A stretch of DNA of 64,000 nt from Cellulomonas pakistanensis. GTDB lineage: Bacteria; Actinomycetota; Actinomycetes; Actinomycetales; Cellulomonadaceae. Shown here one piece after another: positions 19,010 through 26,976 of the stretch. Numbering within the stretch: the first letter of the stretch is position 1; every line of letters starts with the position of its first letter. The notes beneath the pieces were generated by a model that had not been told where the DNA came from, did not search any database, and was given only the letters and a program-made list of their open reading frames with translations. The stretch is taken from the NCBI RefSeq assembly GCF_016862755.1, contig NZ_BONO01000001.1, forward strand, positions 202,757 through 266,756, written 5' to 3'. Position numbers and translations under genes: made by a program.

Positions 19010-19356
19010 GAGCTGAAATCCGATCGATATTCTCCAGTGACGTGGAGGACTTAGCCGAGTTCCGCCCGTCGGATGATTCATTCGCCATTGCGATCAGATT
19101 TATCGCCGGCCCAGCTGGCGCCCCCGGCGAGGAATCGTTCGATCTGACGGTCTGTTCCCCGAGCTGGCTCGGGGAACAGACCGTGAACACGAGCGTCTAC
19201 GACGCTCGACATCATCTCGTCGTGCGAGGCTTCGACTGGGCAGCGATCCGTGGCTACATCGAAGGCCGAGTCGCTCGGTGCGACGGTGAGACGTGGCAGG
19301 AAATCGGTCACAAGCTCAGCCGTCTGGGGCACTGGGAGTTCGAGGATTACCCGTGA
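19006..19356 (+). CDS. Imm8-like immunity protein
   Basis: The 116-residue cytosolic protein matches the Imm8 pattern as I know it: MRAEIRSIFSSDVEDL at the start, then AGPAGAPGEESFDLTVCSPS with WLGEQ in the middle, which is the hallmark block. Its ATG lies inside the toxin stop (ATGA), so the two are translationally coupled, as expected for toxin and antidote. It presumably binds the C-terminal toxin domain of the same locus and protects the producer or kin. GC content is visibly lower than in flanking genes. A perfect 38-bp palindrome lies within the coding region at 19147-19184. Confidence 0.82.
   Translation: MRAEIRSIFSSDVEDLAEFRPSDDSFAIAIRFIAGPAGAPGEESFDLTVCSPSWLGEQTVNTSVYDARHHLVVRGFDWAAIRGYIEGRVARCDGETWQEIGHKLSRLGHWEFEDYP
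19147..19184. repeat. Perfect 38-bp palindrome inside the immunity gene
   Basis: Two 18-base arms (ACGGTCTGTTCCCCGAGC and its exact complement) are separated by TG. The plus strand codes for TVCSPSWLGEQTV of the immunity protein, and the minus strand codes for TVCSPSQLGEQTV, nearly the same peptide. It could form a strong mRNA hairpin. Confidence 0.95.
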
Positions 19357-19497
19357 CCGAGACTCATCGGCCCTAGATCGGTCGCAGGAGGCCCAGATCC
19401 CGGCAGGCCGGGCAGCGAGAGGTGCACCGTCGTTGGACGACGCCCTGCGCGTGGAGCTCGTCGAGCGACATGCCACCGGTAATGCCACGCTCCCTCC

Positions 19498-20271
19498 ATG
19501 ACCGGAGACGTCCAGCACGCAGCCGCCCGCGCCGGGGACCACCCGCTCCTCGAGAAGGGTGCCCGCCTCGGCTACGCCGCGAGCGGCGTGCTGCACCTGC
19601 TGCTCGCGTGGGTCACGGTCCAGCTCGCGTGGACGTCGGGCGGCGAGCAGGCGGACCAGCAGGGCGCGCTCCAGCAGGTCGCCGGCAACGGGTTCGGTCA
19701 GGTGCTGCTCTGGGTGCTCCTGGTCGGCTTCGTGCTGCTCGCGCTGTGGCAGGCGACCGAGGCGATCGCGTGGGGCGAGGCCGCCGACCGCGCCAAGGCC
19801 GCGGCGAAGGCTGTCACGTACGCGGTGCTGGCCGCGACCACCGTGTCCGTCCTCACCAGCAGCTCCGGCGGCGGGTCGTCGGGCGGCGCCACCTCCGGGC
19901 TGATGTCCTCGGGACTCGGGCGGGTGCTGGTCGGGCTCGTCGGGGTCGGCGTCGTCGCGGTCGCCGGCTACCACGTCGTGAAGGGCTGGAAGGAGAAGTT
20001 CCTCGAGGACCTGGAGTCCAGCCCGGCCTCGTGGGTGCGGACCGCCGGCCGCATCGGGTACATCGGCAAGGGCGGGGCGCTCGCGGTCGTCGGGGTGCTG
20101 CTCGTGGTCGCCGCGGTGCAGGCGGACCCGGAGAAGGCCGAGGGCCTCGACGCGGCGCTGCACACGCTGGCCGGGCTCCCGTTCGGGGCGGTCCTGCTGA
20201 CGCTCGTGGCGCTCGGGTTCGCCGCGTACGGGGTGTACGCGTTCGGGCGCTCGCGGCACGCGAAGGTCTGA
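19498..20271 (+). CDS. DUF1206 six-span membrane protein
   Basis: The 257-residue protein has about six transmembrane spans in three paired repeats, each beginning with a Gly-rich GYxxxG-like segment (GARLGYAASGVLHLLLAW near residue 20, VAVAGYHVVKGWKEKF, then RIGYIGKGGALAVVG). This is the DUF1206 signature. Function is unknown; members are widespread in actinobacteria and cyanobacteria. A possible -10 (TAATGC at 19480-19485) sits so close to the ATG that the transcript would be leaderless or nearly so, and no Shine-Dalgarno is seen. Confidence 0.88.
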   Translation: MTGDVQHAAARAGDHPLLEKGARLGYAASGVLHLLLAWVTVQLAWTSGGEQADQQGALQQVAGNGFGQVLLWVLLVGFVLLALWQATEAIAWGEAADRAKAAAKAVTYAVLAATTVSVLTSSSGGGSSGGATSGLMSSGLGRVLVGLVGVGVVAVAGYHVVKGWKEKFLEDLESSPASWVRTAGRIGYIGKGGALAVVGVLLVVAAVQADPEKAEGLDAALHTLAGLPFGAVLLTLVALGFAAYGVYAFGRSRHAKV

Positions 20272-20316
20272 CCGACCCCTTCTCGACGCACGACGGCCGG
20301 GTCTACCGTCGGCCGC

Positions 20317-20913
20317 ATGGGCCAGGTCATCGCCTCGGCGACCACGTCGCTCGACGGCTTCATCGCGCGCCCGGACCACGGGATCGACGAGCTGTTCGGC
20401 TGGTTCGACGCCGGCGACGTGGTGGTCGAGAACCACGGGGACCTGCCGCCGTTCCGGCTGACCGAGGAGAGCGCCGCGTACTGGCTGGCGTGGCGGGAGT
20501 CGCTCGGCGCGCTGGTCGTCGGCCGGGAGCTGTTCGACCTCACCGACGGCTGGGGCGGGAAGCACCCGCTGGGCGTGCCGTACGTGCTGCTGACCCACCG
20601 GCCGGTCCGGGACTCCGCGGCGCTGGGGTCGCCCGACCTCGTCGTCATGCACGAGGGGGTCCTGGAGGCGGTCGCCGCCGCGCAGGAGATCGCCGGGGAC
20701 AAGGTCGTCGGGGTCGCCGCGGGGACGATCGCGTCCCAGGTGCACGCGGCGGGGCTGCTCGACGCGGTGAACGTCGACCTCGTGCCGGTGTTCCTCGGCG
20801 AGGGCCGGCCGTACTTCACCGCGCAGGCCGGCGGGCCGGTGCCGCTCGGCGATCCGACGTCGGTCGTGCCGTCCCGCGGCGTGACGCACCTGAGCTTCCC
20901 GGTCCCCCGCTGA
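20317..20913 (+). CDS. RibD C-terminal/dihydrofolate-reductase-like protein
   Basis: This protein of 198 residues has a DHFR fold as in the RibD C-terminal family: SATTSLDGFIARPD at the N-terminus, LGALVVGRELFDL in the middle and GLLDAVNVDLVPVFLGEGRPYF near the end. Such proteins bind NADPH and reduce heterocyclic substrates; actinobacterial members are usually uncharacterised. The start ATG has weak ribosome binding. It is 46 bases after the DUF1206 gene and in the same direction, with a hairpin downstream. Confidence 0.88.
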   Translation: MGQVIASATTSLDGFIARPDHGIDELFGWFDAGDVVVENHGDLPPFRLTEESAAYWLAWRESLGALVVGRELFDLTDGWGGKHPLGVPYVLLTHRPVRDSAALGSPDLVVMHEGVLEAVAAAQEIAGDKVVGVAAGTIASQVHAAGLLDAVNVDLVPVFLGEGRPYFTAQAGGPVPLGDPTSVVPSRGVTHLSFPVPR

Positions 20914-20935
20914 CGTGGCGTGGCCCCCGCGGGCC

Positions 20936-21001
20936 GAGGTCGTCAGAAGACCGTGAGGTCGTCAGTCGTTCGTGACGACCTCACCCCGATATGACGACCT
21001 C
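20936..21001. terminator. Nested terminator-like inverted repeats between convergent genes
   Basis: The inner hairpin (20953-20984) has a perfect 12-bp stem, GTGAGGTCGTCA and its complement, with an 8-base loop. The outer pair, GAGGTCGTCA at 20936-20945 and TGACGACCTC at 20992-21001, repeats the same 10-mer, giving four copies. It lies between two convergent genes and should act on both. Confidence 0.75.
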
Positions 21002-21020
21002 GCGGCCCGGCGCCGGACCG

Positions 21021-21584
21021 TCAGTGCACCCGGTCCACCCGGTGGTGCAGGTGCGCGACGCCGTTCGCGAACCGCTCCAGCCCGAGCAGCTCCAGGTCGA
21101 CCCGCACGTCCCGGGGCAGCGCGCGCGTGCCGCCGCCGACCAGCACCGGCGACACGAACAGGTGCACCTCGTCCACCAGGCCCGCGCGCAGCGCCTGCCC
21201 GGCCAGGTGCGCGCCGCCGATCAGCACGTCGTGCGGCGAGCTGTGCAGCAGCCGCCGCACCGCCTCGGGGTCGAAGGTCGCCTCGACCTGCGTGCGGGTG
21301 CTGCGCGGCTCGGTGATCGTCGTCGAGTAGACGACCTTGTGGGCGGCCCGCCAGAGCTGCGCGTACTCCTGGACCGCGGGCGGCTCGTCGGCGGTCGGCA
21401 TCGTCTCCCACGCGACCATGACGTCGTACAGCCGCCGCCCGTACAGGTACGTGCCGACGTCGCGGTGCAGCTCGTTGACCCGGGTGTGCACCGCCTCGTC
21501 CGGCATGCTCCAGTCGAACCGGCCGTCCCGGTCGGCGACGAACCCGTCGAGCGACGTGATCGCGGAGTACACGAGCCTCGCCAT
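21021..21584 (-). CDS. Dihydrofolate-reductase-family protein
   Basis: This is a second RibD C-terminal/DHFR-like protein, 187 residues, on the opposite strand from the previous one. MARLVYSAITSLDGFVADRD and GTYLYGRRLYDVM are the standard blocks, with VLIGGAHLAGQALRAGLVDE later. I chose the ATG at 21584 because GGGAGG precedes it; the open frame extends 36 codons further without family sequence. It likely reduces a pterin, flavin or similar heterocycle with NADPH. The two paralogous reductases flank the repeat element and converge on it, which may reflect an old duplication with inversion. Confidence 0.87.
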   Translation of the reverse strand: MARLVYSAITSLDGFVADRDGRFDWSMPDEAVHTRVNELHRDVGTYLYGRRLYDVMVAWETMPTADEPPAVQEYAQLWRAAHKVVYSTTITEPRSTRTQVEATFDPEAVRRLLHSSPHDVLIGGAHLAGQALRAGLVDEVHLFVSPVLVGGGTRALPRDVRVDLELLGLERFANGVAHLHHRVDRVH

Positions 21585-21678
21585 GGCCGACCTCCCGGTG
21601 TCGGGGCTGGCCCGCGGCGGCGCGGGCCAGGAGACCAGGACAGCACACCGTGTCTCCCCTCGCCCGTAGGGTCGGGGC

Positions 21679-22626
21679 ATGAGCCTCGACATCGGCGTCC
21701 TGCTGCCCCGTGACCTGCCCGCCGACCAGGTGCTGCCCTACGCGCGGCGCGCCGACGAGCTCGGGTTCGCCGAGCTGTGGGTGGTTGAGGACCTCGGGTT
21801 CCGCGGCGGGATGGCGCAGGCCGCGGCGGCGCTCGCGGTGACCGAGCGGATCCGGGTCGGCGTCGGGATCCTGCCGGCCGGCGCCCGGAACGTCGCGTTC
21901 GCGGCGATGGAGGCGGCGACCGTCGCGGAGCTGTTCCCCGGGCGCCTGCACCTCGGCATCGGCCACGGCATGCCCGACTGGATGCGCCAGGTCGGGGCGT
22001 GGCCCGCGAGCCCGCTCACCGCGTTCGAGGAGTACGTGACCGCCCTGCGCGCGCTGCTCCGCGGCGAGGAGGTGACCGTCGAGGGCCGGTACGTGCGGCT
22101 GGACGGCGTGCGGCTGGAGAGCCCGCCGGCCGAGGTGCCGCCGGTGCTGGCCGGCGTGCGCGGGCCGAAGTCGCTGGCGGCGGCGGGGCGGATCGCGGAC
22201 GGCACGGTGCTCGCGGAGCCGGTGGGCCCGGAGTACCTCGCGGCGGCGATCGCGCAGATCGGCCACGCGCCCGGGCACCGGCTGGTGGCCTACGAGATCG
22301 CCGCGGTCGACCCCGACCCGGCCGCGGCGCGGGAGCGGGTGCGCCCCGCGCTCGCCTGGCTCGGGGACCCGGGCTGGGCGCCGCACATCGAGCCGATGGA
22401 CTTCGCGGCGGAGTTCCGCGACCTGCGCGAGCGCACGCCCGACCGCGCCGAGTTCGCCGCCGCGCTGCCGGACGCCTGGGTGGACCGGCTGGCCGTCGTG
22501 GGGACGCCGGAGCAGGCGCGGGCGCGGCTCGACGGCCTCGCCCTGGCCGGGGCGGACGCGGTGGCGCTCGCCCCGGCCGGGCCGGACCCGCTGGCGTCGC
22601 TCGAGGAGCTCGCCGCGGTCCTCTGA
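21679..22626 (+). CDS. LLM-class flavin/F420-dependent oxidoreductase
   Basis: This protein of 315 residues is a bacterial-luciferase-like TIM-barrel enzyme. MSLDIGVLLPRDLPADQVL and YARRADELGFAELWVVEDL open the barrel, and GRLHLGIGHGMPDWMRQVG is the usual glycine-rich core. In actinobacteria these proteins use F420H2 or FMNH2, and the physiological substrate is rarely known. It starts 94 bases from the divergent DHFR-like gene start, so a divergent promoter region lies at 21585-21678. No cofactor can be decided from sequence. Confidence 0.87.
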   Translation: MSLDIGVLLPRDLPADQVLPYARRADELGFAELWVVEDLGFRGGMAQAAAALAVTERIRVGVGILPAGARNVAFAAMEAATVAELFPGRLHLGIGHGMPDWMRQVGAWPASPLTAFEEYVTALRALLRGEEVTVEGRYVRLDGVRLESPPAEVPPVLAGVRGPKSLAAAGRIADGTVLAEPVGPEYLAAAIAQIGHAPGHRLVAYEIAAVDPDPAAARERVRPALAWLGDPGWAPHIEPMDFAAEFRDLRERTPDRAEFAAALPDAWVDRLAVVGTPEQARARLDGLALAGADAVALAPAGPDPLASLEELAAVL

Positions 22627-22639
22627 CGCCGTCGGCCCG

Positions 22640-23128
22640 TCAGCCGTGCGCGACCCCGGCGACGAACCGGGCGGCGTGCTCCTGCACCGCGGCCACCCGC
22701 CGGGCGACCACCGCGGCCGCGTCGGTCCCCGCCTCGGCGATCGTCGGGCGGCGCCGCGCGTTGGCCGAGCAGGCGAAGTCCCGGCAGATCAGGGTGCCGA
22801 CGGTGTTGCCGTTCCGGCCGGCGGCGCCGGCGAGCCGCGCGACGAACAGCGCGACGTCGTTCGTGGCGATCACGTCCTCGCACCAGGTGCAGACGGCGTT
22901 GCGCCGGGTGCCGCCGTCGGCGGCGCGCAGGACGAGGCCGACGAGGCGGTCGTCGACCCGCACGACGACGTAGGCGCGGCGCGGGTTCCGCTCGTCGGTC
23001 CAGCCCAGGTAGTCGAGGCGGTCCCAGTCCCGCGCCGCCAGGTCGGCGGGCACGGTGGCCTGGGCCGCGTCGCGGCGGGAGCAGTTGACGAAGGACGCGC
23101 GGATCTCGGGGACGGTGACGGGACGCAT
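22640..23128 (-). CDS. FBP-domain zinc protein (EF-G-binding family)
   Basis: This protein of 162 residues has the actinobacterial FBP layout: an N-terminal MRPVTVPEIRASFVNCSRRD segment, a middle beta region (RLDYLGWTDERNPRRAYVVV) and a treble-clef zinc finger with CTWC (NAVCTWCEDV) and a C-terminal CRDFAC pair. FusB-type members bind elongation factor G and rescue stalled ribosomes; actinobacterial members share the domain, but the role is inferred. Start at 23128 is chosen because MRPVTV is the family N-terminus. Confidence 0.85.
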   Translation of the reverse strand: MRPVTVPEIRASFVNCSRRDAAQATVPADLAARDWDRLDYLGWTDERNPRRAYVVVRVDDRLVGLVLRAADGGTRRNAVCTWCEDVIATNDVALFVARLAGAAGRNGNTVGTLICRDFACSANARRRPTIAEAGTDAAAVVARRVAAVQEHAARFVAGVAHG

Positions 23129-23530
23129 GGGTGTGCTCGCTCTCGGGGTGTCGGGGGCCGCCCGCGACGTGGACGCGGCAGCCGGGCGCTCCGGCTGCGC
23201 CGGGGCTCGGGAGGGAAGCCCGCCGCGGGCGCGCCGACGATGCGCCCGCCCGGCGGGAGGCCGGGGACCGGGGCGGTCAGCGGGGCGCGGCGGGATGCGC
23301 CGCGTCACGCAAGGTGGCCGTGGCGGCCGGCCTCGCTCCCTGCGCGCATGCGCTCGCTCCTGTGCTCCCTCGTCCGCGACCCGCGGACCCGACGACCGTC
23401 GATCGTGCCGTGCGGCCCCGGCCGGCGTCACGCGCATTTCCCGGACCCGCACCGACCCTGCGATCGCGGACTGCGCGGACGGCCGCCGGCGCAGGCGGAT
23501 ACTGCAGGCTCGGCGACGGGAGGGGTCGGG
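23129..23530. other. Intergenic region between divergent genes
   Basis: About 400 bases without a credible gene lie between the FBP gene and the lipoprotein gene. Frames run through it but show no family sequence. GATACT at about 23499-23504 could be a -10 for the downstream lipoprotein gene; no convincing -35 accompanies it. GC-rich dyads such as CGCCGCGGGCG are too common here to interpret. Confidence 0.4.
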
Positions 23531-24424
23531 GTGCGAGGCGGACGGCGCGGGGCGCGGAGAGCGCAGGCGGTGGCGTGGGTCGGGCTGCTCGCGCTGGTCG
23601 CGGGCTGCGGAGCGGGCGACGGAGCGGGCGGAGGGACGGCCGCCGGGGCGCCGGGCGACGCCACGGGCGCCGGCAGCACGCAGGCCGCCGAGGTCGTCCA
23701 CCTGCCCGGCCCGCCCGAGGGGGCAGTGGTCGACTACCAGCTCGGCGGCGGCTACCCGCCCGCGGACGGCGTCGGCGGCGTGGTCCGCGACGTGACCGAC
23801 GAGCCCGAGCCCGGCCTGTGGTCCGCCTGCTACGTGAACGGGTTCCAGACCCAGCCCGGCGACCGCGACCGGTGGCTGGCCGACCACCCGGACCTGGTGC
23901 TGCGCGACGACGGCGGCGACCCCGTCGTCGACGAGGGCTGGCCCGACGAGCTGCTGCTCGACACCTCGACGCCGGGGAACCGGTCGGCGCTCGCGGAGAT
24001 CGTCGGGGAGCAGGTGCGGGCGTGCGCCGAGCGCGGCTTCGACGCGGTCGAGCTCGACAACCTCGACTCCTGGACCCGGTCGGGCGGGCGGCTCGACGAG
24101 GACGGCGCGCTCGACCTGGCGGCGCGGCTGGTGGCGGTCGCGCACGACGCCGGGCTCGCGGCCGGGCAGAAGAACACGCCGCAGCTCGGCACCCGCGGGC
24201 GCGACGAGGCCGGCTACGACTTCGCGGTCGCCGAGGAGTGCGCGCAGTACGACGAGTGCGCGGCGTACACCGAGGTCTACGGCGCCGCGGTGCTCGACGT
24301 CGAGTACACGGACGAGGGGTTCGCCGCCGCCTGCGCCGACCCCGCCCGGCCGGCGTCGACGGTGCTACGGGACCGCGACCTGAGCCTGCCCGGCGAGGCC
24401 GCGTACGTGTACGCGGCCTGCTGA
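23531..24424 (+). CDS. GH114-like lipoprotein (endo-alpha-polygalactosaminidase family)
   Basis: This protein of 297 residues has a lipoprotein signal (basic RGGRRGARRAQ, hydrophobic core, lipobox LVAG with Cys at residue about 25) and a GH114 TIM-barrel. The marks are VDYQLGGGYPP, then CYVNGFQTQPGDRDRW, and the acidic strand FDAVELDNLDSWT. GH114 includes endo-alpha-1,4-polygalactosaminidases that cut extracellular polysaccharide; the exact substrate here is unknown. GTG at 23531 is chosen because it begins the signal peptide and has GGGAGGGG upstream. A strong terminator follows. Confidence 0.85.
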   Translation: MRGGRRGARRAQAVAWVGLLALVAGCGAGDGAGGGTAAGAPGDATGAGSTQAAEVVHLPGPPEGAVVDYQLGGGYPPADGVGGVVRDVTDEPEPGLWSACYVNGFQTQPGDRDRWLADHPDLVLRDDGGDPVVDEGWPDELLLDTSTPGNRSALAEIVGEQVRACAERGFDAVELDNLDSWTRSGGRLDEDGALDLAARLVAVAHDAGLAAGQKNTPQLGTRGRDEAGYDFAVAEECAQYDECAAYTEVYGAAVLDVEYTDEGFAAACADPARPASTVLRDRDLSLPGEAAYVYAAC

Positions 24425-24440
24425 CGCGCCCGGCGCACGA

Positions 24441-24480
24441 CGACGGCCCCCCGACCCGGTCGTGGGTCGAGGGGCCGTCG
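24441..24480. terminator. Terminator hairpin between convergent genes
   Basis: A 17-bp stem with one mismatch (CGACGGCCCCCCGACCC) closes over a GGTCGT loop, just after the GH114 stop and before the 3' end of the convergent surface protein gene. Confidence 0.85.
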
Positions 24481-24493
24481 CGGCCTGCGGGCG

Positions 24494-26809
24494 TCAGCGC
24501 TGAGCGCGCGCTCGGCGGGCGACGAGCACGAGGCCGCCGCCGAGGAGGAGCATCAGCCACGCCCCCGCCATCGCGACCGCCGACTGCGCGCCGGTGACCG
24601 CGAGCTCCGGGTCGGCCGCCGCGGCCGTGGCGGCGGGCGCCCCGGCCGCCGGGACGGCGAGCTCGACCGGGAGGGTCGCCCACCGGCCGGAGGTGCCGCC
24701 CGTCGCGATCACGGTGTGCGCCCCCGCGGGGACGTCAGCCGGGATGTCGGCGAGGAGCCGCGCGACGCCGTCGGCGCCCGCGACCGCCGTGCCCAGGAAC
24801 ACCGGGTCGGAGTGCAGGTAGAACGCGACCGTCTCGCCGGGCACGAAGCCCTCCGCGACGAGCTCCATCTGCTGGCCGGGGGCGGTGGCCGCCTTCGGGC
24901 TGTCCAGCGTGGCCGTCGGCAGGGCGCCGGACCGCGCGGGCTCGCCGGCCACGGTGACCGTGATGGTGCGCGTGGCCGCGGCGGCCGTGCTGGTCTCCGG
25001 GATCTCGAGCACCAGCGTGTGCGTGCCCGGCGCGAGGACCGGGAGCGTGACCGTGAACCGGCCGTCGGCCGGGACGTCGCCGCGGACCAGCACGGTGTCG
25101 CCCTCGCGGACGGTCCAGGTGGTCGGCAGCGGCTTGCCATCCACGGTCACGTCGATGGTGCCTGGGGTGGCGACCGGGACGTCGACGCGCTCCGGCGCCG
25201 TGACGACGGCGGCCGGCTTGGTGACGGTCACGGTGCCGGTGCCGGTGGCGGTGCGGTACGGACCCGAGGACCCGGGAGCCGCCAGCGCCGCGAAGCTCCA
25301 CTGGTGGGAGGTCGGGGCGAACGTGGCGGTCGCGGTCCACCGGCCGAGGCCGAGGTCCGGGACGGTCACCGAGGCGGAGCCCCGGGGGTTCAGGGCGACC
25401 TCGCCGAGCACGACGGGCGTGCCGCCGGCCTGCGGGGTCAGCGTGACCTGGACGCCGCCGGCCGGGACCGGGCCACCCTTCGGGCCCGACACCGTGACGG
25501 GCACGGTGGCGTCCTTGCCGAGCACGATGGTCGACGAGCCGACGACGACCGTCGGCGTGGCCTGCGCGACGGTGGCCCAGGCGGTGTCGACGACCTCGGA
25601 GTAGCCCGCCGCGGTGGCGCGGACCTCGAGCCAGATCTCCTGGCCGAGGTCGCCGTTGCCGGGGGCGAAGGTCGGCTGCTCGGAGCGCAGCGCCCCGTCG
25701 ACGTACCACTGGTGGACGAACGTGGTGCCCGCCGGCCAGCCGGACGGGACCGACGTGAGCGTGGTGCCCGGGGCGGCGATGCCGTCCGTCGTGCCCGCGA
25801 TCGTGACGTCGCCGGACATGCTGCCGATGCCGACGACGGGCGCGTTGGTGCTGATGGTGCGCGGCGCGAGCGGGGCGCGCGTGCCCGTGACCTCGGCGTG
25901 GATGGCCTTGCCCAGGTCGGCGGGGGTCGGGGTGTAGGTCGGGCCGGTGCCGAGCGTCCTGCCGTCGGCGTCCTTCCAGGCGTACGTGAGGGTCAGGCCC
26001 TGCGCCTCGGTCGGCGACCACGGGTTGGTGCCGACGGTCACGGGGGCGCCGACCTGCGGCGTCATGGTGAGGCCGGGCAGGCCCGGGGTGATCGTGGTGA
26101 TCGGGTCGATGGTGACGGCGCTCGAGGTGGACGCGGCGTACCCCGTGGTCCCGGAGTAGCGCGCGACCACGTTGGTCGGAGCGGTGACGGTCCGGGCGAG
26201 CGACGCGGTGCCCTGCGCGAGCGGGACCGACACGTCCTCGCCGTTGACGGTGAAGACGACGTCCCCGGCCGGCGCGCCCGCGACGGATGCGGTGAACGTG
26301 ACGGTGTCCCCGGCGACAGCCGTGGTGCTGCTCGCCGTGAGCACGGTGGTCGTGGTGACGTCCGGCGTACCGAAGAAGTAGGGCAGCCGGTACATGTGGT
26401 GGTTGCTGCCGGAGCTCGACCCGAAGCAGATGACCGAGAGCTGGTACCAGCCCGAGGGGACTGCGCCGTAGTCGACGACGAAGGTGCCGTCGCGGACGTC
26501 GATGGTGTCCTCGGTCAGCGTGACGGCGCCGCCCTGCGCGAGGTTGCCCTCGGAGAAGTCGTTGTTCTGCCCTGGGTACAGCCCCCACGAGGCACCTGCG
26601 CCTCCGGTGCGACCGCCGCCCGTCATGTCGCAGCGGATGTGGTACGTGGCGGTGCTGCCCAGCGCCTCCTCGCCCGACACGAGGGAGAGGTCGTGCATGT
26701 CGGCGGTGGCCGACGTGGCCGGTAGCAGGATCGCGACGAGCGCGACGAGCGTCGTCAGCACGGCCGGGCGGCGCAAGCGGCGCCGAAGGGTGGTGCGTGA
26801 GCGTGGCAT
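24494..26809 (-). CDS. Ig-like repeat surface protein with LAVTG sortase signal
   Basis: This protein of 771 residues has a Sec signal peptide (RRRLRRPAVLTT, then a hydrophobic core ending near SATAD), a unique N-terminal part with two cysteines, and several Ig-like beta-sandwich repeats of the bacterial Big type (for example residues 150-235 with TTTVLTASSTTAVAGDTVTF, and 440-500 with GPKGGPVPAGGVQVTLTP). The C-terminus has LAVTG (residues 736-740), a hydrophobic span and an Arg-rich tail, the signal of the class E sortase substrate LAxTG of high-GC actinobacteria. It should be covalently anchored to the wall. Ligands and role are unknown. Confidence 0.88.
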   Translation of the reverse strand: MPRSRTTLRRRLRRPAVLTTLVALVAILLPATSATADMHDLSLVSGEEALGSTATYHIRCDMTGGGRTGGAGASWGLYPGQNNDFSEGNLAQGGAVTLTEDTIDVRDGTFVVDYGAVPSGWYQLSVICFGSSSGSNHHMYRLPYFFGTPDVTTTTVLTASSTTAVAGDTVTFTASVAGAPAGDVVFTVNGEDVSVPLAQGTASLARTVTAPTNVVARYSGTTGYAASTSSAVTIDPITTITPGLPGLTMTPQVGAPVTVGTNPWSPTEAQGLTLTYAWKDADGRTLGTGPTYTPTPADLGKAIHAEVTGTRAPLAPRTISTNAPVVGIGSMSGDVTIAGTTDGIAAPGTTLTSVPSGWPAGTTFVHQWYVDGALRSEQPTFAPGNGDLGQEIWLEVRATAAGYSEVVDTAWATVAQATPTVVVGSSTIVLGKDATVPVTVSGPKGGPVPAGGVQVTLTPQAGGTPVVLGEVALNPRGSASVTVPDLGLGRWTATATFAPTSHQWSFAALAAPGSSGPYRTATGTGTVTVTKPAAVVTAPERVDVPVATPGTIDVTVDGKPLPTTWTVREGDTVLVRGDVPADGRFTVTLPVLAPGTHTLVLEIPETSTAAAATRTITVTVAGEPARSGALPTATLDSPKAATAPGQQMELVAEGFVPGETVAFYLHSDPVFLGTAVAGADGVARLLADIPADVPAGAHTVIATGGTSGRWATLPVELAVPAAGAPAATAAAADPELAVTGAQSAVAMAGAWLMLLLGGGLVLVARRARAQR

Positions 26810-26900
26810 GGGGGTCCCCGGGTCGGTGAGAGGTCGTGATCGACGCCCTCATCGGCAGCGCTGCCGCCACGGCTCGGGAAAACCGCGAAGACCTTCGTCC

Positions 26901-26928
26901 GCCTGGGTGCTACCACCCGCACCCAGGC
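26901..26928. promoter_or_regulatory. Inverted repeat between divergent genes
   Basis: GCCTGGGTG and its exact complement CACCCAGGC are spaced by ten bases, between the start of the surface-protein gene and that of the orphan winged-helix gene. The position suits an operator for one or both. Confidence 0.45.
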
Positions 26929-26976
26929 GCCCGACCCCGCCGCGCGCCCGCGAGGCGGGCGTCGTACCGTGACCCG

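Noticed and set aside
18993..19190. Minus-strand frame over the immunity gene beginning TVCSPSQLGEQTV-like
   Set aside because: It is the mirror image of the 38-bp palindrome and has no ribosome binding site or family sequence outside that motif.
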